A DNA stretch of 47,151 nucleotides from an uncultured Mycoplasma sp. (GCA_949285105.1 CASDXH010000007.1:1-47151), one strand, 5' to 3'. Positions 20,057 to 29,641 are shown, numbered from the stretch's first letter. Translations and numbers: made by a program. Notes: generated by a model from the sequence alone, not told the origin.

Positions 20057-20296
20057 ATGAGTATTAGAGACGATGTTTTAAAGTTAATTAAAAGTGAATC
20101 ATCTATTGAACTTAATGAGAAAAAAATGGATACTAACTTCAAAGAATTTGGAGTAGATTCTTTAGATTTGATGGAACTAATATTGAAAATTGAGTCAAAA
20201 TTTGGAATTACACTTCCAGACGATAAATTGTTAGAAGTTAAAACAGTTAATGACTTAATTAAATTAATAGAACAGACAAAAAAAATAATTAGTTAA
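20057..20296 (+). CDS. acpP: Acyl carrier protein
   Basis: 79 residues, standard size. The phosphopantetheine attachment site is Ser35 in GVDSLDLMELI. Acidic helix II and the final helix DLIKLIEQ are typical. AGAGGTG stands upstream. Last gene of the cluster. In a mollicute without fatty-acid synthesis it probably carries acyl groups for phospholipid assembly (compare gpsA and cls in this window). Confidence 0.95.
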   Translation: MSIRDDVLKLIKSESSIELNEKKMDTNFKEFGVDSLDLMELILKIESKFGITLPDDKLLEVKTVNDLIKLIEQTKKIIS

Positions 20297-20302
20297 TAGA
20301 AT

Positions 20303-20338
20303 TTGGTGTGCTACTGCTTAGTGGCATACCAATTTTTT
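20303..20338 (+). terminator. Terminator after acpP
   Basis: Stem TTGGTGTGC / GCATACCAA (20303-20311 with 20324-20332), extended by inner pairs, then TTTTTT. Confidence 0.85.
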
Positions 20339-20430
20339 ATTTTTAGTTTATGAAACTTTGTTTTGCAAATATAAAAATATTTTATTAGTTAAAAAATAAC
20401 CCTGTATTTGATATAAAATATTTAGGTATT

Positions 20431-22215
20431 ATGGGTTTATTTATAAAATTTAGAAGAAATTTAAAAAGAAGAAAAAGAAGAATTTTTGCTGTTGATTTAA
20501 AAAAAATAGCAGAAAAAAATAAAAAAAATAATAATAGTTCTTTTATTCATAACAGTATTGATAATGATGAAGATTTTGTGTTAAACATAGATGATTTATT
20601 TATCAATAAGCAAGAGGTTACTAAAAATAAATACAGTGACTGAATGAAAAAGAACTTTGATTTAGAAATGTCTTCTGAAAATAATTGTTTTAGTAATGAT
20701 AAATCCACTAGCAAGATTCCTAAAGACAGTATAATGAACTCTATTCCTTTTGACGTATTTGGTAATAGAAAAGTTTACAGCTCGTTTCATAACACACCAA
20801 CTCCTATTAATGCATATAATGACATAGCAACAAATTTTAATAATGAGACTATAAATGTACATGAAGAAAAAAAAGAATATGAGAAAGAACCTATTACTGA
20901 AGAAAAAGGAATTAATTCTGACGATAGTCATATAAATGAATTAACAAACATATTAAATAAAAAAGATGATAATAAATCAAATAATCATGATTATAAATTA
21001 TCAGTAAAGATAAAAGAAAGTTACATAGATAAAAACAATAGAAATAATGATTTCACCAATATAGAATTATCTTCAAATGATTTTGATTTTAAGAAATTTA
21101 ATGAAGATAGTTTAATCAATGAAAACATAAACAATAAAATTAATGAACAAGAGCATCTTAATGATTCTCACATTGAAGATATAGTTTTTGATTTAGATAT
21201 AGATGAAGGACAAAAATCAATAGAAAGAAAAATTGATGAAGATAAATCAATTGTATTAAATCAAGGTTTTGTACAAAATCCTTTAAAGAGAACTGAAAAC
21301 ATAAATAATAAAACAAACACAAAATCAAATTTCCAAAATAAAATTAGTTTTCCTGTTGCAAATGAAATTGCAAATAAGCTTAATAAAAACTCTAATATTT
21401 CAAAATTAGATACTGCTGTTTTCAAAGAACAACAAGATGAAAATTTACGTAACATAACAGGGAAAGTTTTAACTTTTGTTGAAAAGAAAATAAATAAAGA
21501 AAATGAGAATTCTTTTAGAATTTTTTTGGATGATAACAAATCATATCAGCGTTGTAGAGTTAATGGTTCTTTATTCAAAAAAATTAGCTTAGAAGATTTT
21601 AAATCTGATCCAAACTTCAAACAAATTGACAAGAAATTTCAAGAAATATATAGATTTAAAAATGATGACAGTGTCAAAGGTTATATTGGAGAACTTATTT
21701 TCTATAAAATAATGACTCAAAAGGATGATGCTGGATTACCAGTATTTAATGAACTAATTTCTACTTTTTTTGAGAAATTACCAGATAGATTTTTCAAATA
21801 TAAAAAGAATAGTGACTTATTAACGGTTGATTGAAAATCTTTGGGTAATAGAAAGAGTGACGCTGATTTTTGTATATCTTTCACTAATGAAGAAAATGAT
21901 ACAAAATTAAAATCAGCATATAAATCTTGAAATTGTGAAATAAAATCAACTAATAAAAAATTCAGTAGAATTAAAAGAAAAAATAATATCAAGTTATCTG
22001 GGGAGCAAATTAAAAACTTTTTAGATAACTCCATTTGGCAAATATTTAAAATTCATGGTGTTAATTACAATATAGAGAAAAATGTCTTAACTCATAAATT
22101 TGATAAACCTTGTATTGATGTAATAAAAATAGTTAGATCCAATTTTATTGAAATGGCTCATAAACAACTAGAAGAAGGTAAATTATTTAATCAAAAGAAG
22201 AAAAATAATTTATAA
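20431..22215 (+). CDS. Large unknown protein with possible PD-(D/E)XK nuclease domain
   Basis: 594 residues; Trp codons TGA at 20641, 21832 and others hold one open frame. Three parts are visible: a very basic start (RRNLKRRKRR, residues 9-18), a low-complexity middle (about 70-330) rich in Asn, Asp, Glu and Lys and surely disordered, and a folded C-terminal domain (about 335-594). In that domain GYIGELIFY (Glu421), SDADFCISF (Asp477/Asp479) and CEIKST (Glu503, Lys505) follow the order E ... D ... ExK of restriction-endonuclease-like folds. This assignment is by pattern only. The start has a weak TAGGT site and TATAAAAT just upstream. It precedes two membrane-protein genes. Confidence 0.55.
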
Positions 22216-22288
22216 TTATAAAATTTAGCATTTGAGTTTTAATTTTGTTAGTAGTAACATTAATATGAGTATTGTTTTGAGGTACTAA

Positions 22289-22933
22289 ATGTCGCAAGAA
22301 GTAAAAAATGTAGATAGACCTTCACTTCACTGGGATAGAAAATATCTAAATAAAGTTGAGGCAATATCTTCAAAAAATATTGAATTTAATTCGAATCCGA
22401 ATAAAAAAATATATGTTAAATTTATCGGTTTCTTTCAACTTAAATGAACTTATTTCTTACCAATATTTGGTTACTTTTACTCTCTTGTTGGTATTTTTTG
22501 TTGCTATGGAAGAATTAAATCCAGCTCAATATTTAATATTGACTTATACAAATACTTCAGAAGAAAAATTATTGTAATTTGAGTTATTTATTTTATTTTT
22601 GGTCCCCTTTTATTTATAGCTATATCTTTCTTTTCCCCTCTATTTGGTGGAATCATAACCTTTAACCAACTTTTAACTTCATGATCTACTCTGTTTAATA
22701 GTCCAACAGGTGTTATGGAATTTGGTAATACAATTGTTACTCCATACTTTAACTCAAATACTTGATGAATTACTTTATTAGTTCACTGCGGAGCATCAAT
22801 GTTTAACGTCTCTGTTGTTTTATCTGCTTTAATTCTTAATGTAGTTAATGACAATGTATTAAAAATTTATTTTGCTGAAGATAATTTCAAAATGAAAATA
22901 TCTAGATTTGTAAGACAAAAGAAAGGGGTCTAA
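22289..22933 (+). CDS. Membrane protein of unknown function (first of a pair)
   Basis: 214 residues, with TGA-Trp codons throughout; the frame collapses without them. GAGG lies 6 bases before the ATG. Hydrophilic first 45 residues, then about four membrane helices (GYFYSLVGIFCC, VIWVIYFIFGPLLFIAISFF, a loop with FNSPTGVMEFGNT, and HCGASMFNVSVVLSALILNVV), and a basic tail (KISRFVRQKKG). The next gene has the same plan and starts one base after the stop. No known family recognised. Confidence 0.65.
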
Positions 22934-22934
22934 T

Positions 22935-23651
22935 ATGAAGAAAAGTGTTTACAGTGAAAAATACGAAAATAGAGAAGGTACTTTTTCTTTACCAAAGAAC
23001 GCTAAAAGATTAGACCCAAGTGTTATTGAACAAATGACTCCAACAGAACAAAAAGAATATCAAAAGGTTCAAAGCAGACCTAAAAAAGTTGGATATGCAA
23101 TAATTAGTAATAAATTTAATAGATACTACAAAATTAACATTATTGACTTTATTCCTTTCTTTATTGGTTCAATAATATCTATAGTTAGATTTTGCATTTC
23201 TTATGGTGATATCAAACAATCAATCAACATGAACAAGAGATTAATTTGAGACTTCAAAATTAATTTCTCTATTGGAATGGTATATTCATTTTTATTTATT
23301 CCTTTGGTATTAATATTAATTGGAATAGCCTATCCATTTCTGGTATTAGATGTTAGTGAAGTTTCTAAGGGATGAGTAAACATGTTTGATACTTTTTCTG
23401 AAAAAGGTATTTTTGGTTTTGGTGACGCTTTAAATAGTTACTACCAAAAAATTATAGTTGGTGTTTTTCAACCAAGAATTCAATGAATAACTATTATCAT
23501 GTTAATTTGTGTATCAACAATAAATACAAAAACAATAGTATTCTTCTTCTTGTTAAAAACAAAAAGAAACCAAGTGTTTAGTATCCAAAAAGAAGCAATC
23601 AAAAACGAAATTATTAAATTCCAAATGACTAGTAACAAGAAAAGTTCTTAA
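22935..23651 (+). CDS. Membrane protein of unknown function (second of a pair)
   Basis: 238 residues. Charged first 65 residues, then about four membrane helices, one pair before and one pair after a loop that contains FGFGDALNSYYQ. Layout and loop position resemble the preceding protein, so the two may be ancient paralogs that form a heteromer. GAAAGGGG lies upstream and overlaps the end of the first gene. Trp codons include TGA. No enzymatic or transport motif seen. Confidence 0.65.
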
Positions 23652-23670
23652 TGTTCTTTTCTTTTTTATT
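23637..23670 (+). terminator. Terminator after the paired membrane genes
   Basis: Stem AAGAAAAG / CTTTTCTT (23637-23644 with 23656-23663) continuing into TTTT-A-TTTT. The 5' arm overlaps the end of the coding region. Confidence 0.6.
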
Positions 23671-23745
23671 TTCACCAAATATTATTTCAAAATATTAGGT
23701 TTTCATATATACTATTATATTGATATAAAAAATTAGGAGTTTTTA

Positions 23746-24225
23746 ATGAGTAAAAACTTTATAACAAAAGAAGGTTTAAAAGAACTTAAAAAAGAACTTG
23801 ATTATCTGATTAAAGTTAAAAGACCTGAGATTTTAAAACAACTTCAAGAAGCAAGAGAACAAGGTGACTTATCTGAAAACGCAGATTATGATGCAGCTAA
23901 AAATGCACAAGCACAAATTGAAGGAAGAATTAAAGAGTTACAAGATCAAATTGATAATTCAACTATCATAGAAAAAGGTACTAAAAAAAGTGGATCTGAA
24001 AACGATGTAGTAAAACTTTCATCTATTGTAACAATTTATGATGTTTCAGATAAAAAAGAATACACATATCAAATTTTAGGTTCAACAGAGTCAGACCCAG
24101 CAAATAACAAGATTTCAAACGAATGCCAACTTGCTAAATCTATATTAGGAAAAAAAGTTGGGGATGAAATAATTGTGAAGGGTGTTGAGAATCCTTATAA
24201 AGTTATTATCAAAAAAATTTCTTAA
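23746..24225 (+). CDS. greA: Transcription elongation factor GreA
   Basis: 159 residues, the standard size. An N-terminal antiparallel coiled coil with the acidic tip LSENADYDAA, whose Asp/Glu residues enter the RNA polymerase secondary channel to stimulate cleavage of backtracked RNA, and a C-terminal FKBP-like domain (GKKVGDEI). TTAGGAG precedes the ATG and TATACT (23708-23713) is a likely -10 box. It precedes the tRNA cluster. Confidence 0.95.
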   Translation: MSKNFITKEGLKELKKELDYLIKVKRPEILKQLQEAREQGDLSENADYDAAKNAQAQIEGRIKELQDQIDNSTIIEKGTKKSGSENDVVKLSSIVTIYDVSDKKEYTYQILGSTESDPANNKISNECQLAKSILGKKVGDEIIVKGVENPYKVIIKKIS

Positions 24226-24266
24226 TATTTTTAGTTTAATTTTGTTTAATTTTCATTTATAATTAT

Positions 24267-24294
24267 TATGTTTGTTGATAAAAAAACGAACATA
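24267..24294 (+). other. Ten-bp hairpin just before the tRNA cluster
   Basis: TATGTTTGTT / AACGAACATA (24267-24276 with 24285-24294, one G-U pair) ends two bases before tRNA-Tyr. A TATAAT box at 24258-24263 would start transcription at the hairpin's 5' arm. It has no T-tract, so it is not a terminator. A processing signal, an operator or a chance repeat are all possible. Confidence 0.45.
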
Positions 24295-24296
24295 TT

Positions 24297-24381
24297 GGGT
24301 AGTTAGCGAAGTGGCCAAACGCAGCTGACTGTAAATCAGTTACCTCGTGTTTCGGCGGTTCGAATCCGTCACTGCCCACCA
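24297..24381 (+). tRNA. tRNA-Tyr (GTA)
   Basis: 85 nt. The acceptor stem GGGTAGT / ACTGCCC pairs with one G-U; the anticodon arm CTGACT-GTA-AATCAG, a long variable arm and the TTCGAAT T-loop are visible. CCA is encoded. Confidence 0.95.
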
Positions 24382-24385
24382 TTAT

Positions 24386-24460
24386 TGGGCTGTAGCCAAG
24401 TGGTAAGGCAATAGACTTTGACTCTATCATGCGTTGGTTCGACCCCAACCAGCCCAGCCA
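24386..24460 (+). tRNA. tRNA-Gln (TTG)
   Basis: 75 nt. Acceptor TGGGCTG / CAGCCCA; anticodon stem ATAGA/TCTAT with loop CTTTGAC, anticodon TTG; T-arm TTCGACC; CCA encoded. Confidence 0.93.
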
Positions 24461-24475
24461 ATTAAAATAAATTTT

Positions 24476-24501
24476 AAAAAATGATTTTAACAATCATTTT
24501 T
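24476..24501 (+). other. Hairpin between tRNA-Gln and tRNA-Lys
   Basis: Perfect stem AAAAATGATT / AATCATTTTT (24476-24485 with 24492-24501) with a 6-base loop. The T-rich 3' arm makes it look like a weak terminator inside the tRNA array. It may lower expression of the distal tRNAs or mark processing. Confidence 0.45.
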
Positions 24502-24505
24502 CTAT

Positions 24506-24580
24506 GTCCCATTAGCTCAGCGGTAGAGCATTTCACTTTTAATGAAGGGGTCAAAGGTTCGATTCCTTTATGGGACACCA
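24506..24580 (+). tRNA. tRNA-Lys (TTT)
   Basis: 75 nt. Acceptor GTCCCAT / ATGGGAC; anticodon stem TTTCA/TGAAG with loop CTTTTAA, anticodon TTT; T-loop TTCGATT; CCA encoded. Confidence 0.93.
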
Positions 24581-24599
24581 TTTTTAAAAAACCATGGTT

Positions 24600-24685
24600 G
24601 CTGGAGTGGCGGAATGGTAGACGCACAGGACTTAAAATCCTGTGACAGCAATGTCGTAAGGGTTCAAGTCCCTTTTCCAGCACCA
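24600..24685 (+). tRNA. tRNA-Leu (TAA)
   Basis: 86 nt, type II with a long variable arm. Acceptor GCTGGAG / TTCCAGC (one G-U); anticodon loop CAGGACT-TAA-AATCCTG; T-loop TTCAAGT; CCA encoded. Confidence 0.95.
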
Positions 24686-24692
24686 TTTTTTT

Positions 24693-24766
24693 GCAGGTGT
24701 AGTTCAATGGTAGAACTATAGCCTTCCAAGCTATTAACGTGGGTTCGATTCCCATCACCTGCTCCA
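24693..24766 (+). tRNA. tRNA-Gly (TCC)
   Basis: 74 nt. Acceptor GCAGGTG / CACCTGC; anticodon stem ATAGC/GCTAT with loop CTTCCAA, anticodon TCC; T-loop TTCGATT; CCA encoded. Confidence 0.95.
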
Positions 24767-24781
24767 TTAAAAATAGTGATA

Positions 24782-24811
24782 AATATTCCATTAGGAATAT
24801 TTTTTATTTTT
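24782..24811 (+). terminator. Terminator after tRNA-Gly
   Basis: Stem AATATTCC / GGAATATT (24782-24789 with 24794-24801), 4-base loop, then TTTTT-A-TTTTT. Confidence 0.8.
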
Positions 24812-24854
24812 GTTAACAAGTTTTAATTGTATGGTTTAATGATTAAAATATTGT

Positions 24855-24860
24855 TATAAT
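24855..24860 (+). promoter_or_regulatory. -10 box of tRNA-Ser
   Basis: Consensus TATAAT 15 bases before the tRNA, after the terminator of the preceding array. No good -35 box at the right distance. Confidence 0.4.
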
Positions 24861-24875
24861 ATTAATTGTTATTTT

Positions 24876-24964
24876 GGAGATGTACTCAAGTGGTTAAGAG
24901 GGCACCCTGCTAAGGTGTTAGGTCGTTCTGCGGCGCATGAGTTCGAATCTCATCATCTCCGCCA
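24876..24964 (+). tRNA. tRNA-Ser (GCT)
   Basis: 89 nt, type II with a long variable arm (GTCGTTCTGCGGC region). Acceptor GGAGATG / CATCTCC; anticodon GCT between CACCCT and AAGGTG; T-loop TTCGAAT; CCA encoded. It has its own promoter box and terminator. Confidence 0.95.
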
Positions 24965-24977
24965 TTTTTAACAAATA

Positions 24978-25000
24978 TCCACCATTAAGGTGGTTTTTTT
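24978..25000 (+). terminator. Terminator after tRNA-Ser
   Basis: Stem CCACC / GGTGG (24979-24983 with 24989-24993) followed by seven T. Confidence 0.85.
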
Positions 25001-25040
25001 AACCCCTTTTTTGATATCATATTTTAAATGGATAAAAGAA

Positions 25041-26207
25041 ATGACAACAAATAACACAAACGAATTTAAACAAGAAACAATTTTGAAAAATAGTCCTAAT
25101 ACAAAAAGTTTTTGAAATAAAAAAACTATTATTGGTTTTGTATTAGGTTTTGCCATTTTAGTAATTGTCTCTGTTTTAGTTTCGATTTTCTTTTTGGGAA
25201 TAGATTATTCATTTATTAAAGAACTTGTAAATAAACCAATTAATGGAACAGAAGTTGGTTTTATGTTTGGGATGATCATTACATTGTTTTATATGTGAAT
25301 ATGAAATGGTTATTATTGTATAGTTGCAGCAAGACAATTTGGATTGAAAGCAAATTTCTTTGAAGTGTTTTTATTTGGTGTTTTTTCATTATTTTTAAAT
25401 AACATTACACCTTTTGCTTTTGGTAGCGAAGCTTTTAAAATTTATTGATTAAAGAAAAAAGGACTGACTGCAAGAGAAGCCACTTTATCAGTGTCTAGTA
25501 CTACAATCTTTTTTAGCATTGCTCAAATTATTGTAACTTGACCATCATTTATATATTTCGCAACAAGATATAATGACATAATATCGCATGATGGTGTTTT
25601 TGCTTTTTGATTAACATTTGTAGGTTTATTAGTAGATCTTGGTGTTTGTACGGTTTTATTTTCATTATCTTTTAGTAAAAGAGTTCATGTATTTATTAGT
25701 TCTATATTTAATAGATTTTTGAAATGAATGAAAAAACCATATAAACCTAAAGAAGAAATTATTAACGATTTCCAAACAAATTCTTGATTTAGAACTGCAT
25801 ATATAAATGAGATGAAAAAAATATCACATGTCGCTATATTGTTAATTGCTACAATGGTTTATGCGTGTATGATTTATTTATCAATGTTTTTTTCATTTAG
25901 AACATTAGGTTATGATCAACCAATTTTTAGTGCAATTAATTTATTTAATTTATCAAATGTTTCAGTAACAGCTAACAACTTTGTTCCAATTCCTGGAGGG
26001 GAGGGAACAATTCAAGTATTAATGAAGAAGTTTATTAATGTTTGAGTTAATACATCAAGTGGTGTTGGATTAACACAAGAACAAATTGGTACAGCTATTG
26101 ATGAATCAATTTTTGTATGAAGATCATTTTTATTTTACATTCCTACAATTGTTGGATTACTTCTGTGTCCAGTAGGAATATATATTCATTTTAAAAAGAA
26201 AAAATAA
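25041..26207 (+). CDS. UPF0104 / LPG-synthase-TM family membrane protein
   Basis: 388 residues, many TGA-Trp codons. About eight membrane helices. The segments NNITPFAFGSEAFKIYWLKKKG and, near the C-terminus, NFVPIPGGEGTIQ (quoted in part: ITPFAFGSEAFK and PIPGGEGT) match the paired P-G/E motifs of the lysylphosphatidylglycerol synthase membrane domain family (PF03706). Stand-alone members without the synthase domain are thought to act as lipid flippases or glycolipid-related proteins. I chose ATG 25041; ATG 25029 hits a stop after eight codons. The C-terminus is four bases from the convergent dinB stop, with a terminator that lies inside dinB. Confidence 0.8.
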
Positions 26208-26253
26208 TCATTTACTTTTCAAAGTATTCTTTGGCTAGGTAAATGATTTTTTT
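26206..26253 (+). terminator. Plus-strand terminator inside the dinB 3' end
   Basis: Stem AATCATTTAC / GTAAATGATT (26206-26215 with 26239-26248) followed by TTTTT. The stem spans the stop codon of the plus-strand gene and the last codons of dinB on the other strand. Confidence 0.7.
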
Positions 26254-27381
26254 ATTTAATTTTTCATTAACATCATTAGTTATCTTTTTATATATGTTGT
26301 TGTCTTTTTTATTTTCATTAAACATATTTATTTGCTCTGACTGGCTTATATTAAATACCAATTCATTTGCTGTTAATGAGACATTATAAATATTTTTGTA
26401 ATCTATGTCATATGTTATGTTTTCAAACATTGAAACAACATCAGCATAATCTAGTTTGTATTTGCTTAGTGGATATCTAATTGTTTTTACTTTGTTATCT
26501 GCATTATCAAGTTTTAATCTTAGTGTCACTGACATAAAACTTGCATTGTTAATTCTTAAATGATTGTTTATATAAAAAACCATCTCCTCAATTACATTTA
26601 AAAATTCTTTTATTTCTGTGAACTCATCTACTGTTGTACTTCTACCAATGGCCTTTTGATAATTGGATTTAGTATCAACTTTAGCTTTTGATATTCCAAG
26701 CGCCTCACTTTTTAGTTTGTTATAGATGATACCTATTTTTTTATAGAAATATAAGTCTTGATTAGTTTTTACAAGATCACCAATTGTTTTAATATTTTCT
26801 TGAATAAAAAAGTTTTCAAGTTTTTTACCAACAAAAAACATCTTTTCTATTGGTAATGGATAAATATAGTCTTTAAAGTTTTCTTTTTTAAAAATAATAT
26901 GACCATTAGGTTTGATGTGATTTGTTGCCATCTTAGCTAGGAATTTTGTATGGGAACACCCAATAGTACAGTTTAGATTAAACCTTTTTTCTAATTCAGA
27001 TTTAATATAAAATGCAAAGTCTGTTTCATTTCAAGACTCATATTTTGAATCATTAGTATCTAAATATCATTCGTCAATTGAACCTATTTCAACATGTGGA
27101 GTTAATGATCTTAAAAAAGAATATATCTTATGAGATGCTTCTACATATTTACCCATATTGACATCAATTACTGTTAGAGAAGGGCACAACCTTTTTGCTT
27201 CATATATTTTCATTGCTGCTTTAATACCATACTCTCTTGCTATGTAGTTTGCTGATGATATTATTCCATGTTTGTTTTTTGATCCAACACAGACCGGTTT
27301 GTTTTTTAGTTCTGGTTTATCAGATATTTCAACAGAAGCAAAAAAAGAGTCCATATCAATGTGAAAAATATTGTATTCCAT
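26212..27381 (-). CDS. dinB: DNA polymerase IV (Y-family)
   Basis: 389 residues. Translesion polymerase. N-terminal catalytic motif HIDMDSFFASVE with the first metal-binding Asp; second motif SIDE with Asp103/Glu104, followed by a TGA-Trp and YLD. A fingers segment (KPVCVGS, SANYIAREYGIK) and a little-finger domain follow. The residue right after the catalytic Glu is Trp, where I expect Ala in most DinB proteins. The helix-hairpin-helix region (FFVGKKLENFFIQENIKTIGDL) is divergent. No strong ribosome site is visible just upstream of the ATG. Convergent with the UPF0104 gene. Confidence 0.9.
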
Positions 27382-27464
27382 ATGTCTTAATTATATTAAA
27401 AAGTGTTATTCATTATAAAAATCTAATTTTTTAAAAATTTGTCTGATTATAAAAAAATATGAAT

Positions 27465-27487
27465 TTGTATATACAATATTTTATAAT
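27465..27487 (+). promoter_or_regulatory. Palindrome and -10 box before the YfcC-family gene
   Basis: A perfect 12-bp palindrome TTGTATATACAA (27465-27476) stands five bases before a consensus TATAAT (27482-27487). A protein bound there would block RNA polymerase, so it is a candidate operator. The nearest promoter -35 box is unclear. Confidence 0.4.
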
Positions 27488-27520
27488 ACAAGTGTAAAAA
27501 TAAATTTTGTGAGTTTAATT

Positions 27521-29641
27521 ATGAATAAGAAAAAAAAAATAAAACCTGAATCTTCAGAAGAAATTTCTAATGACCCCAAAGAAATTTTAGCTGAAGACGA
27601 AGTAATTGAATCATCGCAAGAAAAGGAAGAAAACGAAGAAGTAAAAGAAACTACAAATAAAAAAGAACAGGAAGCTCCGGCAGAAAAAGCTACTAAAGTT
27701 TTCAAAAACATAGCAGCTTATAACTGATGAAATAAAATGGGGCTATTCAACATTTTACTAACTGTTGGTGTAGTATTCGTATTTTTGGCTTTCTTCTGAA
27801 CAAATGGTATATCAACTGATAAATACATTGCAAATATGATTTTTGCGTGAGTGTTAGTTGCTATAGCATTGGTTGGAAATGCGTTGATGAATGCCTTATT
27901 CTTTGTGAAAAGGATAAAGTGTTTTAGAAAAGAATTTGAAATATGAACCTCAATATTATCCTTTATCCCATTAGGGTTTATTGGAATATTTGTTTTCTCT
28001 TCATTAGAATCTAAAGTATTCTATGAAGATGAAAAAGTTAAAAAAATGGGATATGTAAAACCCAAAAAAACAATGCCTCATGTTTATGTAACATTAATGA
28101 TAATCATTTTTGTGGTCGTTGTGGCTTCATGACTTGTTACATGAACAAGTGGAACTAATGGAAATAACCTTGCTCCTGCTGGATTCTTGTATGTATTAGT
28201 TGCACCAATAAAAGGGTTCGTAGATGCTGCAGACTTAATCATATTCTTAATGATCATGGGTGGATTCCTAGCAATTGTTACTGAATCTCAAGCTTTAGAG
28301 GCTGGTCTTGGAAGAATGGTTAAGAAAATGAAAGGTAAAGAAATCATTATGGTGCCTATCTTATTTGTTCTATTCTCTGTAGGTGGAGCAACTTATGGTA
28401 TGGCTGAAGAAACTATTCCATTCTACCTATTATTAATTCCAGTATTCTTAGCAGCTGGTTTTGATACATATACAGCATTCTTAACAATATTATTAGGTGC
28501 TGGTTTAGGTACAGCGTCCTCAATTCTTAACCCATTTGTTGTTAACACAGCAATTAGTGGAATTCAACCATTACCAAGTAGCGTTACAGGTGGAGCTGAA
28601 GCTATAGTAGCAAACACAAATAATAATATAAATGATGCTATTTCTAAATTGTCACCATCAATAGGTATCATTTGAAGATCTGTGATTTATGTTGTCCTTG
28701 TAGTTGCTGGTGCAACTTATGTAACATGATATGCATGAAGAGTTAAAAAACATCCAGAAAAATCTGCTGTTTACCAATTAAAAGCTCAACATGAAAAAGA
28801 ATTTGCATTTGATATTGATTCTTTACCTGAATTTACATTAAAAAGAAAACTAATATTAGCAACTTTTGGTTTAACTTTCTTGTTTATGATTATTTCAGTT
28901 ATTACATGACAAGATGTTGCTAAAACACAAATATTCATAGATGCAGCTAATTGAATAGATAAATATTTCCCATTTGTTGGTGGTGTTACAACAAAAGGTG
29001 AAAGTTTAATTGGTGCATTTGGTACATGATATTTAATTCAGATGAGTTTCTTATTCTTTTTCTCATCACTTATTATTGGTGGACTATCATGACGCGGATC
29101 AAACCACTTTATATCTAAATTCTTAGCTGGTGCAGCTGACTTTATAGGTGTTGGTATTGTTATCGCAATTGCTAGAGGTATTTCTGTAGTTGTTAATGAT
29201 ACTGGTTTAAGTCAATTAATTATTAGTGGATTAAAAGGAATGTTAGAAGGAATTGGAAATGCATTTGCTATTGTGTTCATTTTCTACTTTGTATTCATTC
29301 TATTATCATTCTTAATACCAAGTACATCTGGTTTTGCAGCGGCTGTGTTCCCAGTTTTAGGACCTGCAGTTATTGGTAGCTACAACCTAGGACTAACAGT
29401 TAGTGGCCAAATTGCTTCATTTTCATTAGCATCAGGTATTGTAAATATCGCTTCTCCATCTGGTGGTATTTTCATAGCTGCTCTATCTATAAGTAAAATT
29501 CCTTTAGGAAACTACTACAAAGCTACTGGTTGATTCTTAGGTGTATTCATGGTGTTATCTATTGCTCTATTATTAATTGGCCAAGCCATAAATGGTACAA
29601 GCTTTGGTTCAGCTAATGATGCACTAAACGGTATATTCTAA
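27521..29641 (+). CDS. YfcC/DcuC-family membrane carrier
   Basis: 706 residues, dense in TGA-Trp. A hydrophilic, Glu/Lys-rich cytoplasmic tail (about 1-65) precedes a first membrane domain of about four helices and then the long hydrophobic carrier part with around 11-13 helices. Hallmarks of the YfcC / C4-dicarboxylate carrier family are GGATYGMAEETIPFY, GAGLGTASSILNP, and SGFAAAVFPVLGP near the end (quoted in part). Mollicute relatives are often annotated as arginine/ornithine antiporters or YfcC proteins; the substrate here is unproven. ATG 27521 was chosen over a GTG 12 bases earlier. It ends at a hairpin terminator. Confidence 0.85.

Noticed and set aside
20662-20931. Minus-strand hydrophobic frame opposite the disordered region of the large unknown protein
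   Set aside because: Poly-Phe/Ile content is what reverse translation of a Lys/Glu/Asn-rich stretch gives; no ribosome site.
24266-24791. Minus-strand protein frames across the tRNA array
   Set aside because: They read the complements of tRNA genes; the GLEPL/GIEP-type peptides are the usual spurious translations of tRNA T-arms.
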